Source: Selaginella tamariscina (taxonomy: Eukaryota > Streptophyta > Lycopodiopsida > Selaginellales > Selaginellaceae). From it: a stretch of 64,000 nt of DNA. The stretch is from the NCBI GenBank assembly GCA_003024785.1, contig PUQB01000083.1:508368-572367 (forward strand). Reading direction: 5' to 3'. Of the stretch, positions 23,491-34,677 are shown in pieces; positions within the stretch are counted from its first letter, which is position 1, and each line of letters starts with the position of its first letter. A model generated the notes under the pieces. It made no database searches, was not told the origin of the DNA, and worked only from the letters and a program-made list of their open reading frames with translations. Position numbers and translations under genes: made by a program.

Positions 23491-24479
23491 GGAGGGAGCA
23501 AACACAAGTTACTGAAGCTTATCTTTCTATTGTCTTTCTTTATATTGATATTTTTCTTTCACCACACTTGTTCTACGAAAAAGAGTTAAGGCAGCTTCAA
23601 CAATCTCTTTTTTTTCCTAGGTATATTATATATATATATAGATACATAATGATATATTTATTTACATTATTAAGATATAATAAAATATAATTAGCCTTTA
23701 TCTCTATCTATATTATAACTACTAAAACAATAATATTTACATATAATAATTATATAATAAATATAGTAGATTAATTTATATATAATTAACAGGTTATGGT
23801 ATATATGGATTTTAAAGAATTCAAGACTCTATAAGTTAAAAGAGAATTTTGGATATTGTGTGTTTGTACTAAGGTGTAAATAGGGCAGCTTCTACATGGT
23901 ATATCAGTTGAGTTTTAAAAATGGCAAAAAAGGCTACTTCTTCATGGAAGGAATCTAGAGAGCTTGTTGACCTTGATAACATACTTACTTATGCTATTCG
24001 GTTTAGTTGTTAATGGTATCAAAAGCAACATGGCATGGAAGTCAAGATTGGACTTATGATTTGATTAATCATTAAATGATACTTCTTTAAGTCTGTCATT
24101 GCAATAGTGAAGATGAGCTACAAGTCAAACGATAATACATATTGACTCGATAAGGAAGATGAGAAGCTTGTTTGTGAATTTTTGCTAACAATTTGACATA
24201 CAAACAAAAGGTATATTTATTGATGTAATTTTCTAACTTATAATTTTAAATATTTTCAGGTGGTCAACAGAGAAGAAATAAAATGTAAACGTACTTAAAG
24301 AGTACATATGTTTTTTTGGTATAAAAACCTTTAGGAATATAAATAATATAATATTTTATTATGGTACTTATGGGTTAAAATTATTAATTAATGGTATACT
24401 TAGGGTGTTTTTTAAACCTTAGGCACGCACGTGTAACCAAACGTTTATTAAGTGAACTCCCCCCATGTACGATTACATA

Positions 24480-25700
24480 TTACAAATTCTTATATAATTA
24501 AGAACATGTAATTGTATATTATATAAGAAAATATAATATAAAAAAATCTCTAAATTGTGCATCTTATATTACTTGTGGTTCTTTTAAAATAGATATAGCT
24601 TACTATATATAGTATATAAAAGACTAATTCGCAAAGTGAAAAATAAAGTTGTTTAAATCTAATCCACGTGCCCATTTACAAATATACATTATATATCTAT
24701 GAGTGTTATTCATATTAAACAATAGATTTAATATTTGTGTAATAATAAAAATAGCATTTTAATTTGTAAGTGGTGAGTGTGAAAGAAAATACTAAAAATA
24801 TCATTATATTATTTATATTAACACCTGTAAGGTAACTTCAAATTTATTTGAATTTAACTCTTTGTTAAACTTCAAAAATAGAATATGCTAGATAAATTAA
24901 AATATTAAAGTTGAAACACAAATAATTTTATTATTAGCATCACTGTTTCAAAATTTTAATTATTATGAATATAAAAATCTATAAAACAAATCAAACAAAA
25001 TTTTTAAGAACTTTATCTAATATTTTAATAATGTTCAGCATAAATTTTATTTAAGAAAATTTAAATATTAGCCACTTTATTAAAAAATTAATGAAATATT
25101 TTTTTTATATTATTTTTATGAAATAAAAAATTAATTAATACATAAATTAAGTTTTTAGCAAATTGAATTTAAATTAAATAAAATAAATAATATTTGATCT
25201 ACAGCAAATTGAAAAGATCAAATAATAAACATATAATTTTTAAAATTTTAGGACTACACATTTCAGGGGTATAGTGATATAGTGCTATATAAACTAATTG
25301 ATTATTTGCTATAATTACATACATATAGCCATAAAAATATTATTTATTTAACAAGCTAATTTAACTTGCTATAATTACATACATATAGCTAATTTTTTAT
25401 TTTAACTTACTATTTCAGCAAATATTATTTTATAGCAAATATATTATATAGCAAATAATATTTTAGTTTTCTTGCGTATATTTTGCTAAAATTACATACA
25501 TAAGTATACTTTTTGCTTATTATGTTTCGAGTATAACAAATACACGCGAGCACACACACACCCTTACACTCATATAGTATAAATATGGGTGTGTGTGATG
25601 CAAAAGTGACTCACCTTTGCACTTATTAAAAATGAGCAAGACAGTGGTGTGCATCATATGTAACACATATGAAAAAAATTACGGCGTTTAAAAACATGAA
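24480..25700. other. AT-rich intergenic region with short direct repeats
   Basis: 24485-24525 is the right copy of the 41-bp direct repeat. Around 25310-25500 the phrase AATTACATACATA recurs three times with TATAGCAAAT motifs between. No gene was seen. Confidence 0.6.
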
Positions 25701-25800
25701 TTATATAAAAGCTTCGTTTTTATAATAGTTTATCATGGGCATATGCCAAAGTATATACTCCGCGCCAGCTGTTGCTTTGTAATGCCGACAGCAGTGCATA

Positions 25801-25810
25801 CCACGTGTCC
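25801..25810 (+). promoter_or_regulatory. ABRE/G-box-like element upstream of LEA-like gene
   Basis: CCACGTGTCC contains the ACGTGTC core bound by ABA-responsive bZIP factors. It lies 72 bp before the LEA-like start codon. A TATA-like TTATATAAAA sits at 25701-25710, so the element may fall in the leader if that TATA is used. Confidence 0.45.
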
Positions 25811-25881
25811 TGGGAGATCAGAGATAGAAGCAAAGATTCCTTAATAAGCACACGAAGCATTGGTTTTGTTAGGTTTAAACA

Positions 25882-26127
25882 ATGGCATCCGGTCAATTGG
25901 GAAGAGATCAAACTCCACAATCTGAGAGGAGCAGCTCGATAATGTCAAGGTATGCACACATACGCGCACGCGCACGCACGCACGCATACACACACATTTC
26001 TATGGTATATGATCTCAGTCTTACACAGGAAAAGATGGAGCATCTTGGTATCTCTAAGGATGAATCAACTACCACCGGGTGAATTATCATATGTTATATA
26101 TATTACTTACATATTCTTATGTTTGCG

Positions 26128-26185
<58 letters not shown>

Positions 26186-27033
26186 TGTTTTAAGCTGAAA
26201 CATACATTGTATATTATTTATATGGTCATATACACACGTATTTGTATCAGGATGAATTGTAAAGAAGTGTACTGTTTTTTAACACATATCTTTGTATCAT
26301 ATATTGATATCTATAAACGTGTGTGTTATGAATTATGTTGATATATTGAAGGATTGCAGAGGGAGCCCAGTGGAGGAAGCGCAGCAGGCACTCAAGGAGA
26401 AGTACGACCAGGCAAAGGAGGCCATAACACAGGAGAAGTCGGAACAGGATAAAGAGGAGACGACAGGCATGGACGATGCAAAGGCAATGCTGAGAGATGA
26501 GTACGAGGATGCGAAGAAAAGCATGTCGAGGCAGGAGGAGCCTGCCGATGCATCCGACACTGCCGGTAAGATGTCTGTTCCTGTAGTATATTATCTGTAT
26601 CATTAATCATTATTAGTGCAAGACTTGTGTAATAATCAGTATATATAACTAAGTATAACAAAACAATTGCCTTAAGTAGACAGCATGTGATATACTACTT
26701 TCTTATATACATTAGTCAGTATAGATGGTTTCTCTGCTGTAGTGCGTGCGTGTGTATATGTAGTTCTATACATTTTGTTGTTGCATGTATTTAACGGCAT
26801 GATTCGCCCGGTAATATATATATATATATATATATATTTGTGATGCAGTGAAAGCTGCTGAGGAGAAAATTGAGCAGCCACATGACAAGGCACCTGAGGA
26901 ATCCATGAGCAAGATTGAGGAGGCGAAGAAGGAGTTGGATGAGAAGTCGAAGAGCACGAGTGGGGGTACTCCTGCAAGCAAGGGAGCATTTGGTAAGTTC
27001 ACGGATGCAATCAAGCACGCTTTCTCCTCGTAG
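25882..27033 (+). CDS. LEA-like hydrophilic protein (four exons)
   Basis: Exons 25882-25949, 26019-26078, 26360-26565 and 26849-27033 join with GT-AG borders and sum to 519 bp (172 residues) without a stop. The product is almost entirely charged or polar, rich in Lys, Glu, Ala, Asp and Ser, with helical 11-residue-like stretches such as ALKEKYDQAKEAI and AMLRDEYEDAKKSM, and ends GKFTDAIKHAFSS. No signal peptide, membrane segment or Cys is evident. This composition fits late embryogenesis abundant proteins, which protect proteins and membranes in desiccation. The alternative is another disordered stress protein. The start is the first ATG in a frame that continues across the first splice. A (CA)n tract fills intron 2. 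The ABRE-like site upstream agrees with stress control but does not prove it. Confidence 0.65.
26129..26183 (+). repeat. (CA)n microsatellite in LEA-like intron 2
   Basis: About 27 uninterrupted CA units. Confidence 0.95.
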
Positions 27034-27098
27034 ATTTTGCTCCTTATTAGTATGCGTGTGTTGTTTTTTCTTGTTATATAAAGAGTTAAATTAAACGT

Positions 27099-27129
<31 letters not shown>

Positions 27130-28129
27130 GTATAGAACTTGGGATATAAGACAAGTATTGTGTTATGTACATGCATGTCTATGTATGGGCGTACATAGTC
27201 ACACATACGCATGTATATGTACATGTCTCTAGTTACGCACACATACACACGTGTGTGGTGTGTGTGTGTACGCTTATATACTCGTTTGATCTCTTAGATT
27301 AAACTACTACTAATAACTAATTAATATATAATAACAAACTAAATTTAGTTTATCTTGGCTTTCTATTTTATATAATCGGATAATATGTTATTAAAAACTA
27401 CTTATTCAGGTGTGCGTATTAAAAAACTGACGTATTAAATTTGTATTGGAGATTATGTGTGTGTGTACATGTTACTCATGTCATGTGTGTGTATGCATAT
27501 GTACATCGAGACGCACGTTTATTTGCTAAACATGTTTATATATGTTTTAAGAACTTAAAATTTATATATGTAAGTAACTAAGATGCATTTTAACTATTTA
27601 TATATAACAAATAAATGACTATTATATAATAGTAAATCCCAATAGTAAAATTATTATTAATCATGGTTTAATTATTTCTATTTTAATTATTAAATTTTAC
27701 ACATACAGTCATATATGTGGCTCATGATATGTTATAATAAGAATTTCTATTTTGTCAAAAACTTGTTAATTAAAATTGCGTAGCGAATATGTATATACGA
27801 TATATGTGTACATATATAGCTATAATTATAATTACATGGCAATGTGTGTGTATTTATGTGTGCATGTTACAAGTGTACTATCTATATATTGTCATTTCTA
27901 AGGGATTTCTGATACATTTTAAAACTATTTATATAGAAATAAATAATAAATCAATTTAATTTATTTTTCTAATTCTTTTTCTTTAATTTTTATTTCTCAT
28001 AGTGATTTATCAACTTCTATTTAATAATTTTTATTACATTTCGTGAATAAAATGTATATACTAGCTCTACATACATATACATACATATACCAGGCATACA
28101 TACATACACGCGTCTGCTACACGCATGTA

Positions 28130-28160
<31 letters not shown>

Positions 28161-28244
28161 AACACACACACACACAGTTGTGTATGTGTTGTGCCTCAGC
28201 ATGTTTACAAGCACAAAGATATTAATCTGATGTGTGTGTGTGCG

Positions 28245-28295
<51 letters not shown>

Positions 28296-28403
28296 CCATG
28301 CACTTACAAAATTCTTATATGATCTGTTGCTTGTTTTAGCAACAAAACGTTGGATTATTCAAAGTAGCGTCGTCACGATCCACGACCCCTCAATAATCTT
28401 GAT
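27034..28403. other. Intergenic, AT-rich with compound microsatellites
   Basis: Contains (GT)n at 27103-27128, (GT)n-(GA)n near 28131-28160 and (CT)n-(CA)n near 28239-28293. No credible gene. It separates the 3' ends of the converging LEA-like and serine acetyltransferase genes. Confidence 0.7.
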
Positions 28404-29876
28404 CTATATAACATAATCCGACCACCTAGAAATGAATGATGTATGATCCATAGTCTCACTCGGAATATCCTTCAACTGAGTTGGTGCATTCTTGCCCCCG
28501 ACAAGCCTTGCCGGATTCCCGACAGCGGTCGTATGAGGGGGAACCTCAATAAGTACCACAGATCCGGCCCCAATCTTTGCTCCCTCTCCGATCTTGACAG
28601 GACCGAGTATGATAGCACCTGCCCCAATCAACACCCCATCACATATCTTTGGGTGTCTGTCCCAGTACGTGCACCTGTTCCCCCTAAGGTGACATTATGA
28701 AGTATAGACACATTGTTACCGATTGTCGCTGTCTCCCCAACAACCAGACCTGTTGCGTGGTCAAATAGAACCCCTCGGCCAATCTTTGCGGCCGGATGGA
28801 TGTCCACGTGGAAGACCTCTGAGACTCTGCTCTGTAGTGCGAGGGCCAGAGAGTGTCTTCCCTGTTTCCACAGCCTGTGTGAGACCCTGTGTGCCTGGCA
28901 TGCAAGGAACCCCTTGAAGTTCAACATGCACTGTGAGTATGAGACGCACGCTGGATCACGCTCTCGTACAGCAGCTATGTCGGCTCTGAAGTAAATTATA
29001 ATGAGATTTACTTGTTTCATGTGAGATTTTGTGTAAATGTTATGTATGTGTAATCCATATCTCTACTCTGTGTGTGTGCGCGCGTGCGTGTGCAAGCACA
29101 GCCAAACTGATATGTGTATTATAAATGTATGCATACCAACAAAAGCAGCGTATATATACATGCACATGAGTTTTTATACCAGAATATCTCTCTCTCTCTG
29201 ACTTGCAACACTATCTGTGCTTTGCACAACATATCCACAGTAATCAACTGTCTATGCATATAACATCATGGGTGTACAGCACGCACGCACACGCACACAA
29301 CACACACACATATCAAATTATATCGGATTGCTGCGAATGCAACAGTAACAAAAGGCACTCGTGAATTTGAAGGGGAAGTTGCACACACACACACACAGAG
29401 GAAACGTATGTAAGTTTCAAGTATGAATATGTAGACACATACCGTATTGCCTCGCGCATGTCCGAGTCCTCCATGAAGGTATCAACAAACATGCTAAACA
29501 ACTGGGTACTGAGCAGCGTGGTACTCGACAGCTTGTTCCCTAGATGGAAAGCCAGAGACCTCTCAAGCGTCCGATGAGCAAGAATGGTGGAATACAGGTA
29601 ACTGGCAAGCACCGGCTCGGCCTCTGCATCCCTCCGTGCCTCCTCACGCATCTGGAGCCAGATATGATCCTCTTCCTGCGCATTCAAGCTGTGGCTGTAG
29701 ATTGGCATCGGAGACGGCTGGGGTTTCTCCCGAATTGCCGGGAGAATCGATCTTCTAGGGTAATTCTGTGCGTGTTTCAGCTCACCGTTTGAGTCTTCCT
29801 TATATTGCTGCTGCGAGGATCTCAATGCTTGCCTGAGATTACAGGCGACTGCTGTTCTTGAGGCGGCCGCCGCCAT
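28404..29876 (-). CDS. SERAT: Serine O-acetyltransferase (cysteine synthesis)
   Basis: Makes O-acetylserine from serine and acetyl-CoA, the first step of cysteine synthesis. Exons 29876-29443 and 28985-28404 on the minus strand join at EAIR|ADIAAV. The N-terminal part has the plant SAT helical domain ([23 protein letters not shown]); the second half is the left-handed beta-helix with [19 protein letters not shown], holding the family's Asp and His catalytic pair, then [20 protein letters not shown] and the C-terminus [10 protein letters not shown], which docks in O-acetylserine lyase. The start at 29876 has a good context and gives an Ala/Ser/Arg-rich N-terminus that could be an organelle transit peptide; an ATG 45 bp upstream is possible. 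One G appears to be missing in a G run near 28665 (before DRHPK); adding it gives 338 residues. This may be a sequence error. Confidence 0.9.
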
Positions 29877-30895
29877 GCCTTCCCGCAACTCACTGATTCC
29901 TCTTCTTCTTCTTCTCTTCAACGCGGACGTGGCGGCTTCCTGGCGCCACGTGCCTGTCGTCGTCAGCCCTAACGAACCCGGTGGAGTGGATATTCCTGCG
30001 TGGATATTCTTGGCAATGATTTATGTGTTCGAATTAAACACTGGTGCTGTCGTGGCAAGTTCCTCTCCTGGAATAGACTGGAGGCTAATTTAGTCAAGGT
30101 TTCACTGGGTTTTAAATGTCAACATGCATTATTATATTATTAATGAGTTAAATATCAATTTATACGACTACGGCGTGCTTCTTTGAAATTGCTCAAGAAT
30201 GCACCATGTATTTACTCCGGAAGCGTCTGACCCACACGTAGCACGTAACACGTGTCGCAGCCGGAACAAGGTAAACGTGCAATATACACCTAGTGAGATA
30301 GAAATATATGTATATTCTATAAATGGTTATATCCGAAATATTTGGGCAAACCAAAGATGCTAGCGTTATTCCTTTTATACAATATCAGAATAAAAATAAT
30401 GGTATATGATAGCATGGAATATAAATAATAATGAATTTTGATTATTAGAAAAACTAAAAATTTGCTCATTCATGAAATCCATATATAAAACTGTTGTTCA
30501 GCTTTTGGTGACATGTACAAGGTGGTAGTACAAGTTTTCCTGTGCATGCCAGACTTGTGTTTTGTGTATACAGTGTGCACATGGATACTTTTCTGTTTAA
30601 CATCTTGTAAGAATAAGACGTGAACTACGTGTGTGCATATGTGTGTGCGTAGACACATACCTCACCTGGAGATGTAATATACATACAGATAAACCGTTAT
30701 GTTCGGAGGAGATGGCTATTTGTGTAAATACTAAATATATATTGAAATTAAAGATTAATACATACTAATCACAACTAACGTCAGCATGTCATCACGTTGC
30801 ATTTCAAGAAATCACTCGATACGCATGGTCGGCAGAAGCAGCAGAGAAAGAGAGAGAGTTATAATAGAAGCAAAATTGTGTCAACTCCTTCCTCT
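29877..30895. promoter_or_regulatory. Promoter region of serine acetyltransferase
   Basis: A G-box CACGTG lies at 29947-29952, about 70 bp upstream of the start codon, within a GC-rich leader. Further out the region is AT-rich with no gene. Another ACGTG-type cluster lies near 30234-30256. Direct function is inferred. Confidence 0.4.
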
Positions 30896-32398
30896 TCAGT
30901 TCCATGCAGAAGCCGACACGAGCGACCTGTCGTGCCAGCCCAGGTAAAGAACCCCGTTCTCCTCGGTCAGCTTGTACCTCTCACAGTACGTCTTGAGAAG
31001 ACAGTTTATGGTGTGGTTAACGTAGCTGCTCAGCGGGCACTGCTTGAACCCTGCCATGCTCATCCTGGCCTTCCATTTCCCCATTACCTCGTGCCGCTCG
31101 ACCCGGTCCACTCCCTCGCAGGCTATGAGATTCACAAGATCCCTAGCCAAGCAGTGCTGCTCTACACTTACCCTCTCCCTGCTCTCTCTGGGGAGGGTGA
31201 CATCTAGTGACTCGAAAACTGCACTGTAGTAGTCGAGCGATTCCTTGAACCGCGCCAGGAACGGCGCTGTGTTCGTGTTCGCCTCCTGTTCTACGACAGT
31301 GACGATCTTTGGCTCCAGAGACTTGGCCAGACGGAGGAGCGAGTCCCTGGGGTTGGAAACCAGGACGCTCTCGTCCGGCATGTGGTGCAGCTGCATGGCA
31401 AAGTTTACCGCGAGCGCCTCCCCGGGGCGCCGGTCCAGCATCCCGGACGTTACCTTCGAGGCATTCATGGAGACCGGAACGAATTCAAACGGGACGTTGA
31501 CGGAGTGTGCAAGCTTCGTGAGCCGCTGCCCCACCACGTAGACTCCACCTGGCGCTGCCACGTCGGCCGTAGGGTCTCCGACACCGGTGATCCGTACACG
31601 CGGAGGTCCACCTGGACGAAGCGCCATGGCTTGGATGAGGGAGATGTACTGTGTCCCCTGTGCGATCTCAAAGTCGATTATGTGGATGTGTTGCTCGTCC
31701 TTGAGAGCCTCGGCTATGGCACCGTTTGCTGCCATGTATCCGAACTTGATGTACGGACAGACCTCATACATTACCTGCATTGCCGACAATATCTCGTTCC
31801 CGACCGGCTCCCGGCAGCGGAGCGCCCGACACAGGCCTTTCCCTGACGACTGCGTCCTCGCAACCAGGCCCTCGACCATGTAAGCTGCCAATCGCTGCAT
31901 AGGAGTCCCGTATATGGAAACCACCTGATGCAGCCTCGCAATGATGATGTCGGCGAGCTGAAATCTGCTATTACTGATGCACTCAGCACACATGAGCAGG
32001 AGCTGCTTGGGGTCACTGGTTCGCTCAATAAACTCCTTTGTCAGATCCAGATCGTCAATCAGCATAAACACCGGAGAGTTCTCACTCAGATGCTCCTCCT
32101 CCTCCTCGTCGTCCAGCAGTAGCCGGCTCTCAATCTCCCGGAGAGCCAGCTGCACGTCCGCCTTGTCCTCCAAATGAGCATTCGTCTCCTCGGCTGAGTA
32201 AGTGCTGCAGGAGCCGCTGCTGTGGCCGGATTCCAGCGGAGAGAGAGGAGAGATCGGAGAACGAACCTTGCTCATGCTCTGTCCACTGCCATTACCATTG
32301 TTTGTGTTGAATGAAGCTATATGACGGTGATTCGGATACCTGATAACCGGCATCGTCTCGGCCATTCCTTGCAGCAGAATATTAGAAGTATATCTCAT
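30896..32398 (-). CDS. GRAS transcription regulator, PAT1/SCL type
   Basis: A single exon of 500 residues. The order of GRAS motifs is complete: leucine-rich region I (about 133-180, KQLLLMCAECISNSRFQLAD), the VHIID motif as IHIIDFEIAQG (238-248), leucine repeat II with NFAMQLHHMPDESV, PFYRE-like region with RERVSVEQHCLARDLVNLIACEG, RVERHEVMGKWKARM, and the SAW region near the C-terminus. The phrases VEQHCLARD and HEVMGKWK are typical of the PAT1 branch (PAT1, SCL1, SCL5, SCL13, SCL21), whose members act in light and stress signalling in nucleus and cytoplasm. The N-terminal 130 residues are Ser-rich then acidic (DDEEEEEH), short for the branch. The first Met (32398) is used; Met12 is an alternative. 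The frame is intact. Intronless coding is usual for this family. Confidence 0.95.
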   Translation of the reverse strand: MRYTSNILLQGMAETMPVIRYPNHRHIASFNTNNGNGSGQSMSKVRSPISPLSPLESGHSSGSCSTYSAEETNAHLEDKADVQLALREIESRLLLDDEEEEEHLSENSPVFMLIDDLDLTKEFIERTSDPKQLLLMCAECISNSRFQLADIIIARLHQVVSIYGTPMQRLAAYMVEGLVARTQSSGKGLCRALRCREPVGNEILSAMQVMYEVCPYIKFGYMAANGAIAEALKDEQHIHIIDFEIAQGTQYISLIQAMALRPGGPPRVRITGVGDPTADVAAPGGVYVVGQRLTKLAHSVNVPFEFVPVSMNASKVTSGMLDRRPGEALAVNFAMQLHHMPDESVLVSNPRDSLLRLAKSLEPKIVTVVEQEANTNTAPFLARFKESLDYYSAVFESLDVTLPRESRERVSVEQHCLARDLVNLIACEGVDRVERHEVMGKWKARMSMAGFKQCPLSSYVNHTINCLLKTYCERYKLTEENGVLYLGWHDRSLVSASAWN

Positions 32399-34677
32399 TC
32401 AATAGAGGGATTCCTGCTCAAAACACGGACCAAAGGGGGTAAAAATGGGGATACTGTCCATGTCTTGCGGGGGCTTTAAAGTGTTGAAAGGCGTACACAC
32501 ACGCACGCACACAGGTTTAGTGGACTAAACCCACTGGGAACCTGTAAAAACTGTGCAGTTAATTTTTTATACACAAGTAGAATATATTCCGTATGCAAAT
32601 TGGGACTGGCATACGACTTCTTAAGAACCCGCGTGGTGTCGCGTCCACGTAAGCGTCCCTTGCTGACTTGACCAACAAGGCACGTGTGATAACATACACG
32701 CTTAAGATTAGATTCAATCTTTCCCACGTCATTCATACTTCATTCGAATATAGTTTTACATTTATGAGATTCGAACCTGAGACCTTTTTGGCTTGCAACA
32801 AGTGTTTAGTATAAATATAAATAATGTATATTCGATCGTGTTTAAATATTTTTAAACGATCAGGTTGTCAACAAATTCTATCCATAAGTGTCAGACTGGA
32901 GAATCCAGCTGGATTGTTAATATAATCTTGGCTGCTTTCGGCTAGTGGGAGATAGTTAATCAAATATAAATGGGCCCGAGGTCGGATTAATCAAACTATA
33001 TTGAACTTTCGTGTAGTTATACAAAATGTATGTTTAAAGTTTGACAATGTTTTCATAAAATAAATATAATTTGAGTTATGCACAACCCGTGATTGTTTTT
33101 TGAGTTACGAATGTCAACTCGGCAGTGGGCCTTTGTCGGCAGTAATGGCGACTCAGTAGAACGATTCCGGTATCTTCCGGTCAATCATCAAATGTTTCTT
33201 TACGTTATCACATCGTAGTGGGGCCCTGGCATATTCTAGTATCTCCTTACCTCATCATATCGTAACGTAACCCTAACCCTAATACTTAGGTCAGTTGGTA
33301 GATTGCAAAATGCCAAAAGAATTGACTTGTTTGAAGGAGTTTAATTCAGGGTTCATTTTCAGTTCGGACAATCTATATATCCTTTATAGACAAGTCTTTG
33401 TACTGTTTTGGCACTATATATTAAGAGTCTTTGTGCAGCTTTTCAAATTTTTCTAACAGACCATTGACAGAGTTTTGTAATGTATACCAACTTGACTTTA
33501 CACACGCGCACGCATACTGTGTGTATGTGTGTGTGTATACTTGGAAATTTACTTGTTTGAAAGTTCACCAAACATGGGGTAGTATATAACTGCATTGACC
33601 CTCTACCTATTTTGACCTTTGTGATTAAAAAGCATCCACACCTCGTCTACACACACACATGCACGCACACACAAATAAATATTATATGTTACTGTATTTG
33701 ATTATATAGTTATTTAAAGAAGATATACATTGACACAGTCGTTTTGACATTTTCCTGAGTCTGCGTATGTATACGTGCGTCATCAGCATGATGTGTATAT
33801 ATAGCATATATGTATAACAATTTATACTTGCCAGTGTTCACATGTATCTCATGTATATTATACGTTTAGAACATGTGTATTATACGTGTATGTGTCAGTT
33901 ATGCCCGTGCCGACACACAATGTGTATGAACATAGGTTACATGTGTGTGTGTGTTGGGGGAGGGGGGCAGAAATATGCTCATTGTATAGGAGAGAATCTA
34001 TATTAACTATATAAATTTACTTTACTATAAATAAACAGGTCATTTTAATTTTATTCTCTCCATGCAAGAATTAAATAATAAAATTCATTTATATGAATAT
34101 ATTCACAAATACTATATAACTTCCATCTGAACATTATGGGAAAGAAATGCCTATAAACATGTAAAAAATATTATTAAATAGATATATATAAGGTAAATGA
34201 AGGCTTAAAACTTCAAACTTAATATATATTTAATGTATTATATACATTTTTGTGTATTATAAAATTAAATAATTATAATCATTATGTCCCACTCTTGGCG
34301 TGGAAAGGAGTAAAATAATGTGCATGAAAGCTCACGTCCTTGATTCACCTAACCCCCACATCTGCTCTCATCTGCCTTAGCCACGTGTCATTTACAGCAT
34401 CGTGACACGTCTTCCGGCCCATTAATTTGGGAACGGCCAAGCACATTTTCTTAAACAAGAAAAGAAAAGCTCTCTTAAACTTTATTTAAAATTTAAGGTG
34501 ACATAATTAATCTTAGTCTTAAGATCAATGTTTTAATGTTAATCAACTTGTTGTGGAGGATCCATTGCCAGCAAGAGAAGCAGCATTGAATGCAGATGAT
34601 CTAGCAAAAAAAAGAAAAAAAGGAAAGGTAAGGAAAATTCTACTTCTTTTTATTTGGTGTTCTCCTGTGAATTTGCC
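32399..34677. other. Intergenic region, GRAS upstream side
   Basis: No gene recognised. At 32768-32795 the minus strand reads GGTCTCAGGTTCGAATCTC, like a tRNA-type B box and like a phrase in the chromovirus LTRs (GGTCTCGGGTTTAAGTCC, near 14330). At 34380-34390 CCACGTGTCA is a G-box upstream of the next gene. Near 34550-34626 a short frame (VVEDPLPAREAALNADDLAK) followed by GTAAGG looks exon-like but has no start and was not assigned. Confidence 0.5.

Larger units (their letters stand above)
20342..24471 (+). mobile_element. DNA transposon candidate, superfamily not assigned
   Basis: Both ends carry an imperfect terminal inverted repeat. The left end reads ...GGGGAGTTCACTC...GTACGTGCACTTTAGG (about 20355-20415). 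The reverse complement of the right end reads GGGGGAGTTCACTTA...ACGTGCGTGCCTAAGG (about 24465-24420). ATTACATA flanks both ends and would be an 8-bp target duplication, as hAT and P elements make. Internal + strand segments have a C..C...H.....H zinc-finger-like block (21061-21180), a possible second finger near 21600-21640, a CVFCNKFH block near 22160 and a transposase-like core (22590-23490). Stops and frame changes interrupt the core, so the copy appears inactive. I could not place the core in a named superfamily. Confidence 0.6.

Noticed and set aside
28017-28322. Overlapping Cys/Val and Thr/His-rich open frames on both strands
   Set aside because: They are translations of (GT)n, (CA)n and (GA)n microsatellites.
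31382-31846. 154-codon + strand open frame
   Set aside because: Antisense shadow of the GRAS gene, caused by its GC-rich codons.
34550-34626. First exon (VVEDPLPAREAALN...) of the acidic SFAFP gene
   Set aside because: It has no start codon in frame, with a stop just upstream; left unassigned.
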